From Pardosa pseudoannulata (taxonomy: Eukaryota > Arthropoda > Arachnida > Araneae > Lycosidae), in contig CM063502.1 in the NCBI GenBank assembly GCA_032207245.1, positions 118,335,429-118,399,428 on the forward strand: a DNA stretch of 64,000 bases, given 5' to 3'. Below are positions 1 to 14,339 of this stretch, one piece after another (positions within the stretch are counted from its first letter, which is position 1; each line of letters begins with the position of its first letter). The position numbers were made by a program, and so were the translations under genes. The notes beneath the pieces are model-generated. The model was given only the letters and a program-made list of their open reading frames with translations. It did not search any database and was not told where the DNA came from.

Positions 1-140
1 AATTGTCTGCGGTATGCTGAAAGACAGGTTGGTATTCCACCGCTGTCCCGGGCATCTCCAGACACGTATTTGCTGGTCATCGGGGCTCAGTTGAAAGCGA
101 GACTCATCACTGAAGATTATTCTACTCTTCTCTCTGCAGG
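1..140 (-). pseudogene. Tc1-like transposase fragment, cut by window edge
   Basis: Read on the minus strand from about 140 to 1, one open frame gives RIIFSDESRFQL, then QIRVWRCPGQRW. This is the first catalytic aspartate block (SDES) and the following RVWR segment of Tc1-like DDE transposases, which cut and paste DNA at TA sites. The frame stays open to base 1, so the second and third catalytic residues, if present, lie to the left of the window. Upstream of about 145 the similarity ends in A/T-rich DNA, so the N-terminal DNA-binding part is missing here. It is a relic, or the end of an element whose remainder is outside the window. The family call rests on motif recognition only. Confidence 0.82.
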
Positions 141-879
141 GATTATAAACTTAAAAAAAATATTTAAAATGTTAAAAACTTGTTTAATAAATCTTTATTT
201 AGTTAATTAAAAAAAGCAAAAAATTACACTATAAAAGAAGAATGAAGCAATCAGTACTTGTGTCATTGGAATAGCTGTGCTGGATTGTTCAGAACCAGCC
301 AGGATTTTGACATTCGATATGATATTTAAGTGAGATGAAGGCATAAACTCAATCTTTGCTTGATTTGGAATCAAATTATCTTTTTTGTAACTAGATCCTA
401 CACAACAAGAATTCACACACGTCGCGGTAGAAGGAAGGGAAGGAAGTTAAACTTTTTGTTGATAGTTAGTTCAAAGTCCAAGGTAGAAGAAAATGGTAGA
501 AGTAAATGGAAACCAAAATTCTAGGATTCGATCACTATTCTGAAAACTATTTTTTTAAAGCTTCATTAGTTGAAAATTTGACTAATTCTTCCTGAATTTG
601 AATGCTGTCTCGATATGCACAAAAGGGTTCATGGTTCATTGAGGTACTTTCAGAGCTAAAATACCCTCAAAACGCGGAAAAAAGTTTTCGTGCAAAGACT
701 CAAAGTTTTGAACTTCTTTATTATTCAAGGAGGTTTCATTGTTCATCGACAGATTCGGTAAGATTGAAGACTGGCTAAAACTGTCGTGACCAAAATTTTT
801 CTTCCACAAAGTGAGTTTCTTTAGGAAGATAGAAATAACATTTTTTTGTTGTTGTTGTTTCTAATTACACATGATTGAC
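141..879. other. AT-rich stretch without a recognised feature
   Basis: I see no coding signal, repeat or structured element here. Open frames are short and lack family motifs. Confidence 0.6.
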
Positions 880-1830
880 AACAATATCTGTATCAAGTCC
901 ATAAAGCCAAGTGTTTACAAAGTCAAGTAAATAACTTCAGCATTGTAACACAGCTGATTCTTCTGGCAACAAATGTATTTTACGATATGGGTAGGAGTGG
1001 GTGGAGTTAGACTGCAATTTGAGTAAAAAGGATAAATCTAGTGCCCGACATATGCCATACAACACGAAGATGGCCTCTACTGAGCCTAGCAAAAGCCTCC
1101 TGATCGCGCCTGTTACTTGCTCCAAACAAAGTAGCACCAGGGTGGTACAATCATAATACTAATGTAAGACCTTACCCCAAGAAGAGTTGATTTCTACCCA
1201 AGGAGTGATTTGAACCGAGAGGTCAATTCCGAGGAAGAACGACAGTTCCTATAAAATCAGTAAATTTCTCAAGGCAGCTCTCTCTGGTTAGTGCATCCGC
1301 AATCTCTTTACCATAAACGTCCCCATGTTATGGAACCCATAATCATATCTTGTTATGAGGTCTAAAACAACCCATATGCTAAAGAGTTGTTCTGCTTCTA
1401 CCATTTATCCAGGTACTGAATAGAACTATGGCTTTTGTTTTGAATCCAGATGTCAGTATTGAGATCCTCATTGACAGACTAATTAATAGCTATCAGTTCT
1501 GTTAAAAAAACTAAGCAGAAGTTGTGATTTTTCCTAGTATATCTGATACTTCTCCCCTTCCTTATCGCTACCGGAGATAGTGTTATCCCTCCTGCTACCA
1601 TCAGTGTAAATCTATAACGCATTACCGGGAATATTATTAATATTTTCAGAAGTGAGCAGGTTAAGATAGTCCTTATACTGAGTGCCTTTGTTAATGTAAG
1701 AACATAATTCAGTCCTAAAGAAAACTGGATCGCTAAAAGATACAGCGGCCCTTACAGAACAGACCAAGGTTCACATTGCACCCTGTGGTGGAAGGGTACA
1801 GGATTGATAGTTCCAGCATCATTTTGTGGA
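880..1830 (-). pseudogene. LINE remnant: RNase H domain and C-terminal tail
   Basis: On the minus strand several frames together spell a decayed RNase H domain of the kind fused to reverse transcriptase in I/Jockey-type non-LTR retrotransposons. The order is: a segment with VSFSDPVFFRTEL near 1700-1755, the catalytic IYTDGSR block (near 1591-1611), an SGSDKE segment, then YGKEIADALTRE (near 1283-1316, the G-N-E-x-A-D block, with N replaced by K), and a C-terminal tail resembling the usual end (GFMDLI near 890-900). RNase H removes RNA from the RNA:DNA hybrid during retrotransposition. Stops and frameshifts fall between every block, so nothing functional can be made. The reverse-transcriptase domain is not visible upstream. 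Domain identity is well supported by motif order; the exact clade is inference. Confidence 0.75.
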
Positions 1831-2208
1831 AGGAGGAGGGTTTCTATGGGGGTGTACGCGTCGAGCACGCATCGAGCAAAACATAAAAAGGTTGGTACTT
1901 GAAAAAGAAACCCACAGAAAAGACAATAAAAAAGTATATTTGATAAGTGGTGATGTATAGTGAAAGTACGCGCTATGTTCCTAACCCGATATTTAATATT
2001 TAAATTAAATTTGACTTTTCGCCAACTTAAGTTTAAGTCTTAAAGTAAAAAAGAAACACAATAGGCATTAAAAAGGAAAGGAAAAGTTATTGAATTAATG
2101 GATTTTATTGATATTAAAATGAAATTAAAAAAATTAATAGAAGCCAATTGATTGAGTTTTTAAAATGATAAAAATTAATAAAATGAAAGGAGAAAACAAA
2201 AAGAAAAA
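1831..2208. other. AT-rich stretch without a recognised feature
   Basis: No gene or repeat is recognised. A short GC-rich patch lies near 1830-1880, next to the LINE remnant, and may be its decayed upstream part. Confidence 0.5.
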
Positions 2209-2521
2209 TGTCACTTAGAGTGACTCCGGAACAAAAAGGACTATGGAGGATGCAACTTCGGGTTCCTCATCTTTTCAGGGAGTCCAGATCTCTCTTCAGG
2301 ATCCATCCTAGCTGTCTGGCATCAAGTCTGCAACTGTGTGGATAGACTGTGGCTGCCGGGCTGATAACTGCCCTTGTTTCTTTCTATGGTCTCTGGCTGC
2401 TGGGATCACAGCGGAAGCTGTCTTCCTCGTTAACATTCCGTAGGCCTGGCGGCACGGTGGAACACCGCCAAGCGCAGCACTAAAAACACGCCAATGTGTT
2501 GAGTGGGGATATGTCATATCA
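2209..2521. mobile_element. GC-rich TG..CA segment, possible short solo LTR or MITE
   Basis: A 313-bp island, much richer in G+C than its surroundings, begins with TG and ends with CA, flanked on both sides by runs of A (aaaaa) that could be a 5-bp target duplication. Both ends hold a small palindrome: GTCACTTAGAGTGAC at the start and GATATGTCATATC at the end. An open minus-strand frame of about 69 codons crosses it but has no recognised motif. I cannot tell a solo LTR from a fold-back element, and the A-run flanks are weak evidence. Confidence 0.3.
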
Positions 2522-2899
2522 AAAAAAGGGCGAATTTATGGAACTATTGCAACGCAGCGCTCGCCAAGGAGAACGCCAAGTGAAGCTCCTGGTATGCGTG
2601 ATGTCACCTGATTGAAAATCCAGAGCTGCTTATGCGATAAAAAAATAGGTTTTCGACTCACCAACGGAATAATTGGGAGTTTAGCAGGGAAGTTACAAAC
2701 AGGGTATTTGTAAAAGGAAAACTTGTAAAACTAAATGGAACGGAATTAAAATTAAGTAAATAAAACGTTATGACACACCCAACTCTCAAATTCAGCATGA
2801 CTAAGCGGGCTTTATTAAAGTGAAGATTGTTGTTCCAGTAACACATATAACTAGAGCTGATTTATGTAACTGATAAGCTTAGCAAAGTGTGGACTAGGA
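2522..2899. other. Unclassified sequence next to hAT pseudogene
   Basis: GC-richer DNA to about 2620 with a CRE-like TGACATCA, then AT-rich DNA. It may contain the decayed 3' part of the neighbouring hAT element, but I could not find its second terminal repeat. Confidence 0.4.
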
Positions 2900-3600
2900 G
2901 ATGCACACTCCGAAGCCTAAGGGGTTGGTGATCAGTCTCATACAGAATGATATCGCGGAATGTTTCTTTCAGAAGAAAACTCTACTCTTTCTAGTTTATC
3001 TATAGATCTTGTAATCAAATCGACATCGTCTCCTTAAAGTTGCAAATTGATTCCGTTGAAATTTGTGAATAAATCCATCATGTTAGCAACATGGATCTCA
3101 AATTGTAGTTACCTTTCTCTCACAGCTACAATCAGAATCTTCTCTTTGAGAAACTCAAGCTAAGTCGAAAATATTTTAGAATCATTAAGACGGTTCTACA
3201 GAGAACCAGCGAACCTCGGTGTGTACGAGAAACTGACTTCTTGATCATTATCTTTACATAGCTGCCCGAATAATCGATCATTGAGAGCATTATTTGGAAT
3301 TTTGTTTGCAGCAGAGATGTCATATGCAAATGACTGATGTAAACTATCGCTGAGATTTTTTGCGATTAAATCATGTCACGCAGCGAACAGCTAAAATACC
3401 TGGTATTTCCCTCTCCATACGGGCGATAATGACCTATCACTGTACGAGCTTCATCAGTAAAAACAGAAATAACGTTCACAAGAGGTATAGTTTTATTTTT
3501 AAAATAATTTTTAACAGTATTAGAAATAGATTTGCGTTCCATATCTGCAATCAAACTTATTGCAAAAGCATCTCTTAAATGATGTTTTCTTATTTGGGAT
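2900..3600 (-). pseudogene. hAT transposase pseudogene, ZBED5/SCAND3 type
   Basis: Minus-strand frames, read in order, match the domesticated and transposon ZBED5-like hAT transposase layout: SISNTVKNYFKNKTIPLVNV and VISVFTDEARTVIGHYR (3440-3520; family TDGA block, here TDEA), NTRYFSC, then NLSDSLHQSF and NALNDRLFGQLC (3256-3335), and finally MMDLFTNFNGINLQL, GDDVDLI and FSSER (2945-3085). hAT transposases cut and paste DNA with 8-bp target duplications. At least three frameshifts or stops separate the blocks. The zinc-finger N-terminus and the C-terminal dimerisation region are not visible. A terminal repeat typical of the family lies upstream at 3881-3898 on the same strand, and a SINE is inserted between the two. 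Confidence 0.78.
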
Positions 3601-3611
3601 TGATTTCGTAT

Positions 3612-3770
3612 GTAGTGCTACGGTCTTCTGTTTTGATCACAAAAGCTAATGAGGCCAGGACCTACTGCTTAAAGTCGATTCCAAAGGGCTACGAACATCC
3701 ATGTCAGCAGCAAGATTCGAACCTGCGAACTCCGGTTCCGAAGAGCAGTTCTATACCATTCGGACATCGT
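3612..3770 (-). mobile_element. tRNA-derived SINE (family 1), inside the hAT element
   Basis: On the minus strand this shows the shared family layout: a tRNA-like head with a B-box-like GGTTCGAATC, then CATGGATGTTCGTAGC, a body with GGTCCTGGCCTCATTAGC, and a tail with ACCGTAGC. At least seven more copies or fragments occur in this window. It lies between the hAT terminal repeat and the hAT coding remnant, so it probably inserted after the hAT element. No good target duplication was identified. Confidence 0.8.
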
Positions 3771-3880
3771 TCGGCAAATTTATTTGGGAGTTTTATAATT
3801 ATTTTTAAATGTCCAAACAGATCCATATTTCTCGCTACCCATCGAAAAATGGCCACTGCCCCTCATCATTCTTTCACCTA

Positions 3881-3898
3881 CCCCGTTGAGAACCACTG
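3881..3898 (-). repeat. hAT terminal inverted repeat (one end)
   Basis: Minus-strand CAGTGGTTCTCAACGGGG is the classic outer end of ZBED5-type hAT elements. It points towards the pseudogene at 2900-3600. I could not find the partner end near 2600-2900, so the 3' end is lost or too diverged. Confidence 0.65.
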
Positions 3899-3906
3899 CT
3901 GTAGTT

Positions 3907-4697
3907 GTTCCGACTAGAAATGAGAAGCTTGCCTTTTGAACGAATTTGCAGAAGAAAGAGATTTAGAGGTGACAAATTCAGCGAACGAGATGTCCATAGC
4001 ACCTTGAAATGACCCTTCAGTGAAAAATCGATTACATCGCTGCGATTCTGAAGCAATTATAACAAAATAATGAATAAAATTAGATGCATAGGAGGGTAGA
4101 TTCTAATGTATGATTTTTTTTATGTTTTACGATTACCAGATACACAGCCAGGAATAATGTTAAGAAATCAAAACATTCAAGATAAAAGGTAGTATTTCAT
4201 AATTTTTTTAATAACACGACATATTTTATTCAACTACTTTTATTCGAAAATTTTAACATCTTCTGGAAAAGGATAAAACTTTATTTATTCTCTACAACGT
4301 GAATAGTACAGAAGAGAAAAATGTCTTTACTCTGAGCTAAATATTTTTGAAACCAGGAAGAGAGAAATTTCCTTGTTAGGGTAAAACTTTTGTCATTATT
4401 CAAACTAACGACTAATATGTTGCTCGTTTCAGGGCGATGTTTAAAATATACTTCTTTGCAATGAAATATCTATACTCCATTTTCGGATTTCATTAACAGA
4501 AGAGATAAACTTGAGAAATACGCCTGTCAAAATGTGTTAAAAAGAAAAATTTGCTCTCGCTCAATTGCAACTGTTCAAGTATTTTTCTCTCCTAAATAAG
4601 CTTATGAAAAATCTGTATTAGGATGTATGTAGATAAATATAGAGTGCTGTACCACTCCATTTTTAAAAGTTGATTTCAGTATTTCAATATTATAAAT
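3907..4697. other. AT-rich stretch without a recognised feature
   Basis: No gene or repeat recognised. Confidence 0.5.
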
Positions 4698-6878
<2,181 letters not shown>

Positions 6879-7897
6879 TGTAACGATCCGTTACATGACC
6901 CTAAAGAACGAGGAGCGGAAGGTGACCTTTCGCTGCGGACAATTACTATTAGCGGTAGGTAGAAACGGGTGGTCTAACAATACACGTTTATACTTAATTG
7001 AAAACTGTCCGTGGCTGGAGCCAGCGCGTCTGAGGCTTTGGGAGACTGTGGAGTGGAAAGATTCTGCGAAATGATTGTAAATAATTACAGTGCCATGTGT
7101 GCCCATTAGCGGCAGCGAAAAAGGCAATTAAGTTGTTTGGGTCGGCTGATTTGAAGACGGCTTTTCGGCCGCATATGGAAACGAAACAGCTGATTCAGGC
7201 GGGAAGTGACTTCAAGATTGCACCATCCTGCTTCTGGAAGTTTCCCGAAGAATCGCGTAAGAGGAACCGGGACCGCTATAAAAGAAGAGTGGCGGTGCCA
7301 AGACGGGGCTTTTTCTTCTTGAGGCTTCTTCCTGGGAGTAGCTTTTTAGCTCGAGAGGAACCGCTCATATCTCCGATGCTGGAGTTTGCTTGATTAGAGG
7401 CCGCCAACGTCTCTCTTTGCTAAGAAGTCGACCTTCGACTTGGGAATCCCATTCCCGTTATTTTGCTATTTTTTTTACTTCGTGCATAGAAGTAGGTAGC
7501 CGAGAGTGACCCTTGCTCTCAATTTGGATCGTCTTGCATCCCGAGTTTTCCTTCACAAACCCCAGCCTGATACACACTCTGAACTTTCGAACCTTGGTGT
7601 GAAAGCCGACTGTACAAATCGTCAGCCCGGAGGTGATAGTGTCAGCGTTTATTACCGGCACTAATTAGTGAACAATTCCAGTGATTAGAAGCCTTATCCA
7701 TACTGTATCCGGTACCCACGCATCCTTATTGTGTGAATGTCATCTCAGCACGAGATCCCAGAATATTTAGAAATCTACTGAATCTGTACATAGCTGTACA
7801 TAATTTATTCACCTAAATAAAATATTTAGTCTAGATTAAACAGTTTTCTAGCCTGTTTCATTGACGGCTTCGCCTACCATATCTCCAGTACATTACA
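6879..7897 (+). mobile_element. Solo LTR, about 1.02 kb
   Basis: The segment starts TGTAACG and ends CATTACA, so the ends carry the short inverted repeat TGTAA/TTACA normal for LTRs. The flanks read ATAT on both sides, a possible 4-bp target duplication, though both flanks are AT-rich. Inside are a TATA box (TATAAAAG, 7277-7284) and a polyadenylation signal (AATAAA, 7816-7821) in the right order and spacing for U3, R and U5. The first 17 bases form a perfect hairpin, TGTAACGATCCGTTACA. No primer-binding site or gag-pol follows, so this looks like the product of LTR-LTR recombination. A Gypsy-like origin is a guess; open frames inside are LTR noise. Confidence 0.72.
7277..7284 (+). promoter_or_regulatory. 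TATA box of the solo LTR
   Basis: TATAAAAG about 400 bases into the LTR, in a GC-rich context, with the polyadenylation signal about 530 bases further on. It probably marks the U3/R promoter of the lost retrotransposon. Confidence 0.55.
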
Positions 7898-7950
7898 ATA
7901 TATAATAAGCTAGTTTGTGTCTTTGCCAGCTTGTAATTTCCCCAATATTA

Positions 7951-8126
7951 GATGGCCGAATGGATAGGGCACTGCTCTTTGGTTTCGGAGTTGGTGGGTT
8001 CGACTTTTACTGCTGACATGGATGTTCGTAGCCGTTCAGAAAAGGCTTTTAATTAGTATGGCCTGGTCTCATCAGCCCTCGTGTAGCAAAACAGTTGCCC
8101 GTATCGATCCAAAGTAAAACTAAACA
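7951..8126 (+). mobile_element. tRNA-derived SINE (family 1), best full-length copy
   Basis: The plus strand begins with a tRNA-like head: A box TGGCCGAATGG and B box GGTTCGACTTT, about the spacing of a tRNA gene. The family body follows (CATGGATGTTCGTAGCC, GGCCTGGTCTCATCAGCC) and a tail ends near 8126. SINEs are transcribed by RNA polymerase III from these boxes and moved by LINE proteins. It starts 54 bases after the solo LTR. It is not a functional tRNA gene, because no acceptor stem closes around the boxes. Confidence 0.85.
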
Positions 8127-10551
8127 GGAACTCCTAAATACTATTGTTTATTTATTAAAGCAAGAAACACTATCAATAACATTGTTTACACAGCATTGTA
8201 TAAAAAATTATAAACCTTTATTAATAGATATCAACGTAAACACATTTGATATTTAAGGTGAAAAAGATTCTTAAAATTCACGAATTTGAGTTAAATCATT
8301 TAGCAGTTTGATTTATAGTGACGCGGATATTATAGTTCCTATATAACTTTCTATATCTTATAATACTTTTTTCTCTTTCCTGCCTTTATAAGAGAATGAA
8401 ATATTTACATTTAGAGTTTTCTGAGAACAATGCGAAAATTTCTGTCTTTTACATATAAATATCTCTTGAGACACTGTACAAAATTTAATCATTGTAAAGT
8501 AAAAACTTAACAAGAAATTTTCTATTTGTTTTATCCCCTATTTATTTAATAATTCGCGTTGCCAGTCAATTTTATATTCCACGTCTTTTGGGACGATCTA
8601 AAGTTTTACTTAAACATGTAACCAAAGAACGTAGCGCAGTCGTGACCGAAAAACACTTCTTTTCTTAGGTAATAAATTCAATAAAAATATAAAATATAAA
8701 ATATTTAAGTAGTGCACGAAACTAAGAATAAGTATTAAACACTAGTTTGGGGACTAGAAAAAGAAAGGTTAAAAGTATAGGTGCTTTTTTTTGTTGTTCT
8801 TTTTGCTACGATTTTGTACAAATTACTGTTGGTCATAATTCGGCTTTAATATTTAAAATAATAATCAGTGTGTTTTGTAAAGTAGAAATAAAGATTATGG
8901 TTCTTCTATACTGTAATAAAGAAGGAAAGTAAAAACAGAAGAGGAATAGTTAAGAAAAAAGTGTCCAATGTGCTAAGAGAATAGGGAAAAAAAAGATTCA
9001 ATCCTGCTATAAAAATAATCCCATCCAGTATTATTTCCCTGAAAATCATATAACTTTACTACACTTCATTCCAATTAATGAAAAAGGCATTAAAACACTG
9101 CATTACAGTTTTTGTATATTTAATGAATTTCAATATGATGGCCTTGACAGCGGAAATCTCATTAGTACGGTCTGATTGCTAAGCAGAAAGTATTAATCTA
9201 CGAGAACTTAAGCACCAGGATAGCCATCAACATAGCTGCTTAAAATTACGCTAATTGTTAAGCTTTTGTAAGTTTTAATAAATGAAATACACTAAAATCA
9301 TTAGATCTTCTCTAGATTCTTGATTTCAGAATGCTGTTCATCTGTATAGGGAATTGGCCAAATTGTGCATACTGAAAGTTCAGATTCTTTATATCAATAT
9401 TTCAATGAGAAAAATCTGAACATATGTGTACTCTAGGCTAATGCTTTATTAAATTCACCAAAATGTTCTATTGAATTAGTCGAAGACTGTTTTCTTTATA
9501 TTAATCTTTAGTAGAAGGGCTTAGGAAATTTGCAATGAATCATACCTTTAATTAAACGTTGACATAAAATCTTTCATCCCGTCAAATGTTCCTCCAGATA
9601 GACGATGTGATGGTAATAAAAATGTAAATAGCTATAAAGCCATGCTAATTCTAAGTAAAAAAGTTGAACAAGGAATGATATTTATCCATAAACTGCAGAA
9701 AAGTATGGTTTTCAACTTAATGAAACTTGTTGCTTTGTCTAAGATATTCACAATTGTCGGAAGAAAATCCATTTATGAAAGTTCGTTAGTATGAAACATC
9801 ATACCCGGGGATTGGACTATAGAACTTTCTAATTCTGCAAATCATATTCATGATGTTTCATAATTAAGGTTCTTAACTTTCACTGTTCAAATCAACTTTA
9901 ATAAGAGTGAAGTTTTTTACAATTGAGACATTATGAAAATTAGCCAGAAAAAATCATATTTTCTTTTAGTTATTCAATTAATGAAAAGACTAGAGTTTTA
10001 AAGAACAGGGTGATTTGGTCCCAAGATAAACTTCATATCTTAATAAAGGTCTAGACAGACTTTATATTAGATCACCAACAATGTGCATGGTTCAATATAT
10101 ATATAGCCAGTAATAAAAGACATAAAATGTAATAAAATTTTCCAGTGAAAGCAAAGTAATGAACCTTACGAGGTAATACACTCCTTAGATACAAATTACC
10201 AGGATTTCGTGACTGTAGGGTTCTTGCGTGTTATCTGTGACTAGCTGACTTTTATTTATTCTATGGTTCTCTTTGTGTTAAACTGATAGCTTTGTCTGAG
10301 ACTTAAACTTACATTCAGTCTCACATCACCATAATACGAGAAATGTTAGGTTTGTTTTTAGATTTAGGAAAGAAACTCAAATGGTGTATTATATAATGAC
10401 ACAAGGTTAAAAAGTTTTTTTTAGAGTGCACCTTAGTATTAGGTATGTGGATGATATGAATATAAATAAATAGTGGTAATATCAGGCAGAACAATTTATA
10501 CTAGTTCTGATAATCATGTTTATTCTATCTCTCTCTTTAGAACAGTTACCT
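8127..10551. other. AT-rich stretch without a recognised feature
   Basis: About 2.4 kb in which I recognise no gene, transposon end or tandem repeat. Confidence 0.5.
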
Positions 10552-10753
<202 letters not shown>

Positions 10754-10859
10754 GGTTCAGCCTACCTAACTAAATGTGAAATATTATCCCCTATTATCCC
10801 CCAGAGATTTATTTAATAAATTTTGTTGCGTATAAAATACACAGTTGTTCCTCAGTATG

Positions 10860-11545
10860 AGTCCGGTCCCGTAAAGAGTGCCGATGGCTGGAGCTGAAAG
10901 ATATTAACATAAAGGGGTTAGTTCATGGATGAGATGTTTACTTTGTTTTTCAAGAGCTAAAAGATCAGTTTGGCGGAGAAATTGGTTTGAATTTCTTCAA
11001 CCAAGTCAGTTTAGGTCCCGAAAGTGAGGGTGGTGAGCGAAAATTATGTGTCAAAGGACAGTGGGACACGTACTGGGGAGAATTATCTCAACTTCCACAT
11101 ATTCAACTGCAGCTTGTTATTATCTATTGCTTGCTATTTTATATGCTTGCTAAATAGGGCAAAGTAAACTCTAAACAGATCATTGTCTGATAAAAGAGAG
11201 TTTAAATAGAGTGAATCAAGTGGGGTGGTGGGAGGGAACTTTAGGAAGATAATAGTGAAAATCACGAACCTAATTAATTGAATATCACAGTTATTGCCAA
11301 GCGGATAAAATTTTAGACATCAAATAGTTTTTGACTGCGGTTGGTAAGAGAGGTAAGTTTATATCTATTGGATAGCTTAATATTTAGTTGATTTAAGTGC
11401 TAATCTATGTACCATTATTTTGGTAGGTAGGCTACTCTGGCGTATACGCCCTGTACTATCGACTAATAGATCCTGGTTTCATTAGTCCTCGTCTTGTAAA
11501 ATTTTTTTATTGGACTCCAAACGAAACCATACCAAACCAAGCTAA
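10860..11545 (+). mobile_element. Long dispersed repeat, copy A, ending in the SINE tail
   Basis: The body shares many blocks with the minus strand at 20645-21290: CATAAAGGGGTTA, CAACTGCAGCTTGTT, GAATCAAGT, AACTTTAGG, ATTGCCAAGC and TATTTAGTTGATT, in the same order. The last ~120 bases (TCCTGGTTTCATTAGTCCTC, then a CCAAACGAAACC-like end) match the 3' tail of SINE family 1. There is no tRNA head. It could be a LINE 3' region whose tail the SINE borrowed, or a longer SINE relative. I see no coding frame. Confidence 0.6.
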
Positions 11546-13670
11546 TTGTTTTTGTTCGTACTTCCAATGCTGGGTCAATCTCTCATGAACTTTAAATTTT
11601 CCCTTCATAATTGAGAGATCTTTGGCCTTCACACAACATCGTCTAAGTCGGCTACGGTCATTTAACTAGAAATAACACTTACTGATACCGTACGATATAC
11701 TACCGTGTGGAAAGAAAAGCCGAATAAATCATGTAATAGAGGCATGTGAAAAACGTTTATTTAATTTATTTGATATAGGAACAAGAAACAGGAAAAATAT
11801 AATTCCTTAAGACCGTTGGTAACAGGAAAAATAAAATTCTTTCATTTACGCTGCCCCGGCAGATACACTGCAGACGTTAAACTTCAACATTTAAATACGT
11901 ATAAAATACGATTTATCTACCCGATATTATGATGCGTAGAGTAAATAACTTTGCATAACACAGTGTACATGATATTTTAATGATACTGCTTTACCAACGA
12001 TTATTCTCTATCAATTTTAATGAAAAAAGTAGAAAATATATGAGTGACTTAGTGGTTAATGTTGTCAGGTAATAAAGTTATTAATTGTAACTGTTCAAGG
12101 GATGCTAGACACTTATCAAAAAACAACATTCAAATTTAATAGCATTTAGTAGTATCTAAACTTCAGCAAGTTACATGTCCAAAATTTCTCCTCCTATTTA
12201 AAGAAGCTTTTTAAAAAATCATATGGTTTAAAATAGTTTTAACTATTTTTTTACAGAAGTAGAATTAAGCATTTGCAATAGATTAACAGAATAAAAGTTT
12301 AAATTTCTATTTTGAAATCTTTTTAAAAATTTTGACTCCAAATTTTTTTCCTTTTCTACTAATTCATAATATTCTATGAGAATTTATTATTATCAAATAA
12401 ATTTAAAAATAGTAGTTACTCATATCTGAACTTTCAGGGTATACAAAGAAATAATTTTCATTTCGTCTTAAAACCTTTATCGCTGTGCTGTATATCTGCA
12501 ACTTACACAAAAAGTCAATGCCATATCCTTAGCTTAATAGATGTATTATCATTGATTGTAGTTATTGACTGTACAACACTGTAATTAATACAGTTTGTTC
12601 GTAAAATTACCAATAAATGGCAATAATGAGTTTACATTTCATACTAAAAATTCACTTGGTTCTTTTCATATGATTATTTCTGAAACTTTGGATTAGTAAA
12701 ATTTAAAAAGACCAGAGATGTCTAGTAGTAGTATTTTGACAAAATTAGGTTTAAATTCATTGGGAAAAACAATTTTATGCAAAAAAAATTATAATTTTTG
12801 ATAAAGTAATAATAATAAACATATAATTTTTTGTGTGTTGTAGGTTGTAGGTACACTTTTTTAACAATACATTTCTTTATTATGTAAAACTAAAACTTTT
12901 TACATTCTTGAAATAAAGAATTCTAACATCTGTATAAACATTTTTACCATCGGAGTTATTGAGGCACAATGAACGAAGTATAACTCTAAATTTAAAGGGC
13001 ATTTCATTCACTTAAATAGTAGGAAAATGAACAGTATCGACTGTAACATATCAATAACTCAAATTCTCAATTTCCAAAATAAATAAACCATTTCTATTGA
13101 CGAGTGAATTGAAAATATTTTCATTCTAAGTATACAACTAATTTTTGAAAACGCTTAGTTCACTAATTAATATAACTTCCGGAAAATTATTTGGAAAATT
13201 CTTTTTACAATTTTACTCTTGATTCTAGATGAATACTAATAACTCTCTGAAGTTTAAAGTTCAATATATCACTTAACTTTATTCGATGCATTAAATGTAT
13301 CTATAACTGTATTTATCACTGTGAGAGTTCTCATCTCATAGTGTCAGCATTTTATTTGGTATTTATTTAGTCCGAAACTTAATGGATATCAAAAAAAGAT
13401 ATTTGTGTCAACTATGTGTTTTTGAGTAAAATGTATGTATTTCTTTAATCCAATATTTAAAAGTGCAATTTTTGTATAAGGCTATCCGGCCTGAAAAATG
13501 GCGATCAAAATTTATACTCATTGGATATTCGATTTGAATTCTGCAGATAATCCGAATAACTCAAAATAATTTTCACAGTCTTCCTACTAATGTACATTAG
13601 AATCAGTAGTCCAGGTTAAAGAACATTTTTTTTATTAGCTATATCATTAATTAATATATCGTTCATCATA
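11546..13670. other. AT-rich stretch without a recognised feature
   Basis: About 2.1 kb with no recognised gene or repeat. Confidence 0.5.
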
Positions 13671-14146
13671 GGACCCTTCTTCTTTGAAACGGAGTGCCCA
13701 GAAATGGGTGGAAAACGGATACGGTGAATACACAGCGTTATTTAACACTTCTGCGCTATAATGTCGTGCCAGTTTTGTGTGAAAGAGATGCGCTATCTAC
13801 CGTCACGTTTATGCAAGATGGAGCAACTAGTCACACTGCTAATTCGGTCAAGGATTTCCTGATCCAGACATTCGGGGAAGACAAAATCATTAGCAGGCGT
13901 TTCAGGTTCCCATGGCCTCCTCGGTCTCCAGATTTGACCCCGGCAGACTTTTGGTTGTGGGGATATTTGAAATCTCGGGTGTATCGATCCAATCCATCCA
14001 ATCTCTCTGAACTGAAAGATGCGATAGACCGAGAGATGTCTTGCATACAACCGGAACTGCTGCACTCTGCCGTTGCTGGATTTGCTTCTCAATTGCAGTG
14101 TTTTATCCCCTATGGTGGTGGTCATGTGGAACACATACTGTTGTAA
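13671..14146 (+). pseudogene. Tc1/mariner-superfamily transposase, C-terminal half
   Basis: An open frame from 13694 to the stop at 14144-14146 (about 150 residues) carries the end of a DDE transposase. The second catalytic aspartate is in FMQDGATSHTA (about residue 42) and the third in RSPDLTPADFWLWGYLKSRV (about residues 78-92), then a C-terminal AFV-like tail ending GGGHVEHIL. The gap between the QDG and PAD aspartates is 42 residues, longer than the 34 of classical mariners. GPFFFE at 13671-13688 belongs to the same protein but in another frame, so a frameshift lies near 13690; the first residue at 13694 is GTG, not a real start. The N-terminal helix-turn-helix and first aspartate are absent: a 5'-truncated relic. 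Confidence 0.88.
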
Positions 14147-14339
14147 TAAACGATTTGGAGGTATTCTGTTTGTTATTTGCGTTTCTTTTTCTTTGACTTG
14201 TGTACATAAGCGCCCTCTATCGACTCTTTTTGAGTTATTTTTTTCTGTTTAAAAAAAATCCCATGCCCTAGCCATACCAACCCTACAAACCGTTTTGTAT
14301 TTTGGTTATTTTACCAGTTATTATGAATTTTTTAAAGTT

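Noticed and set aside
3579..3917. 112-codon plus-strand open frame
   Set aside because: It runs antisense through a SINE and a hAT end and has no motif.
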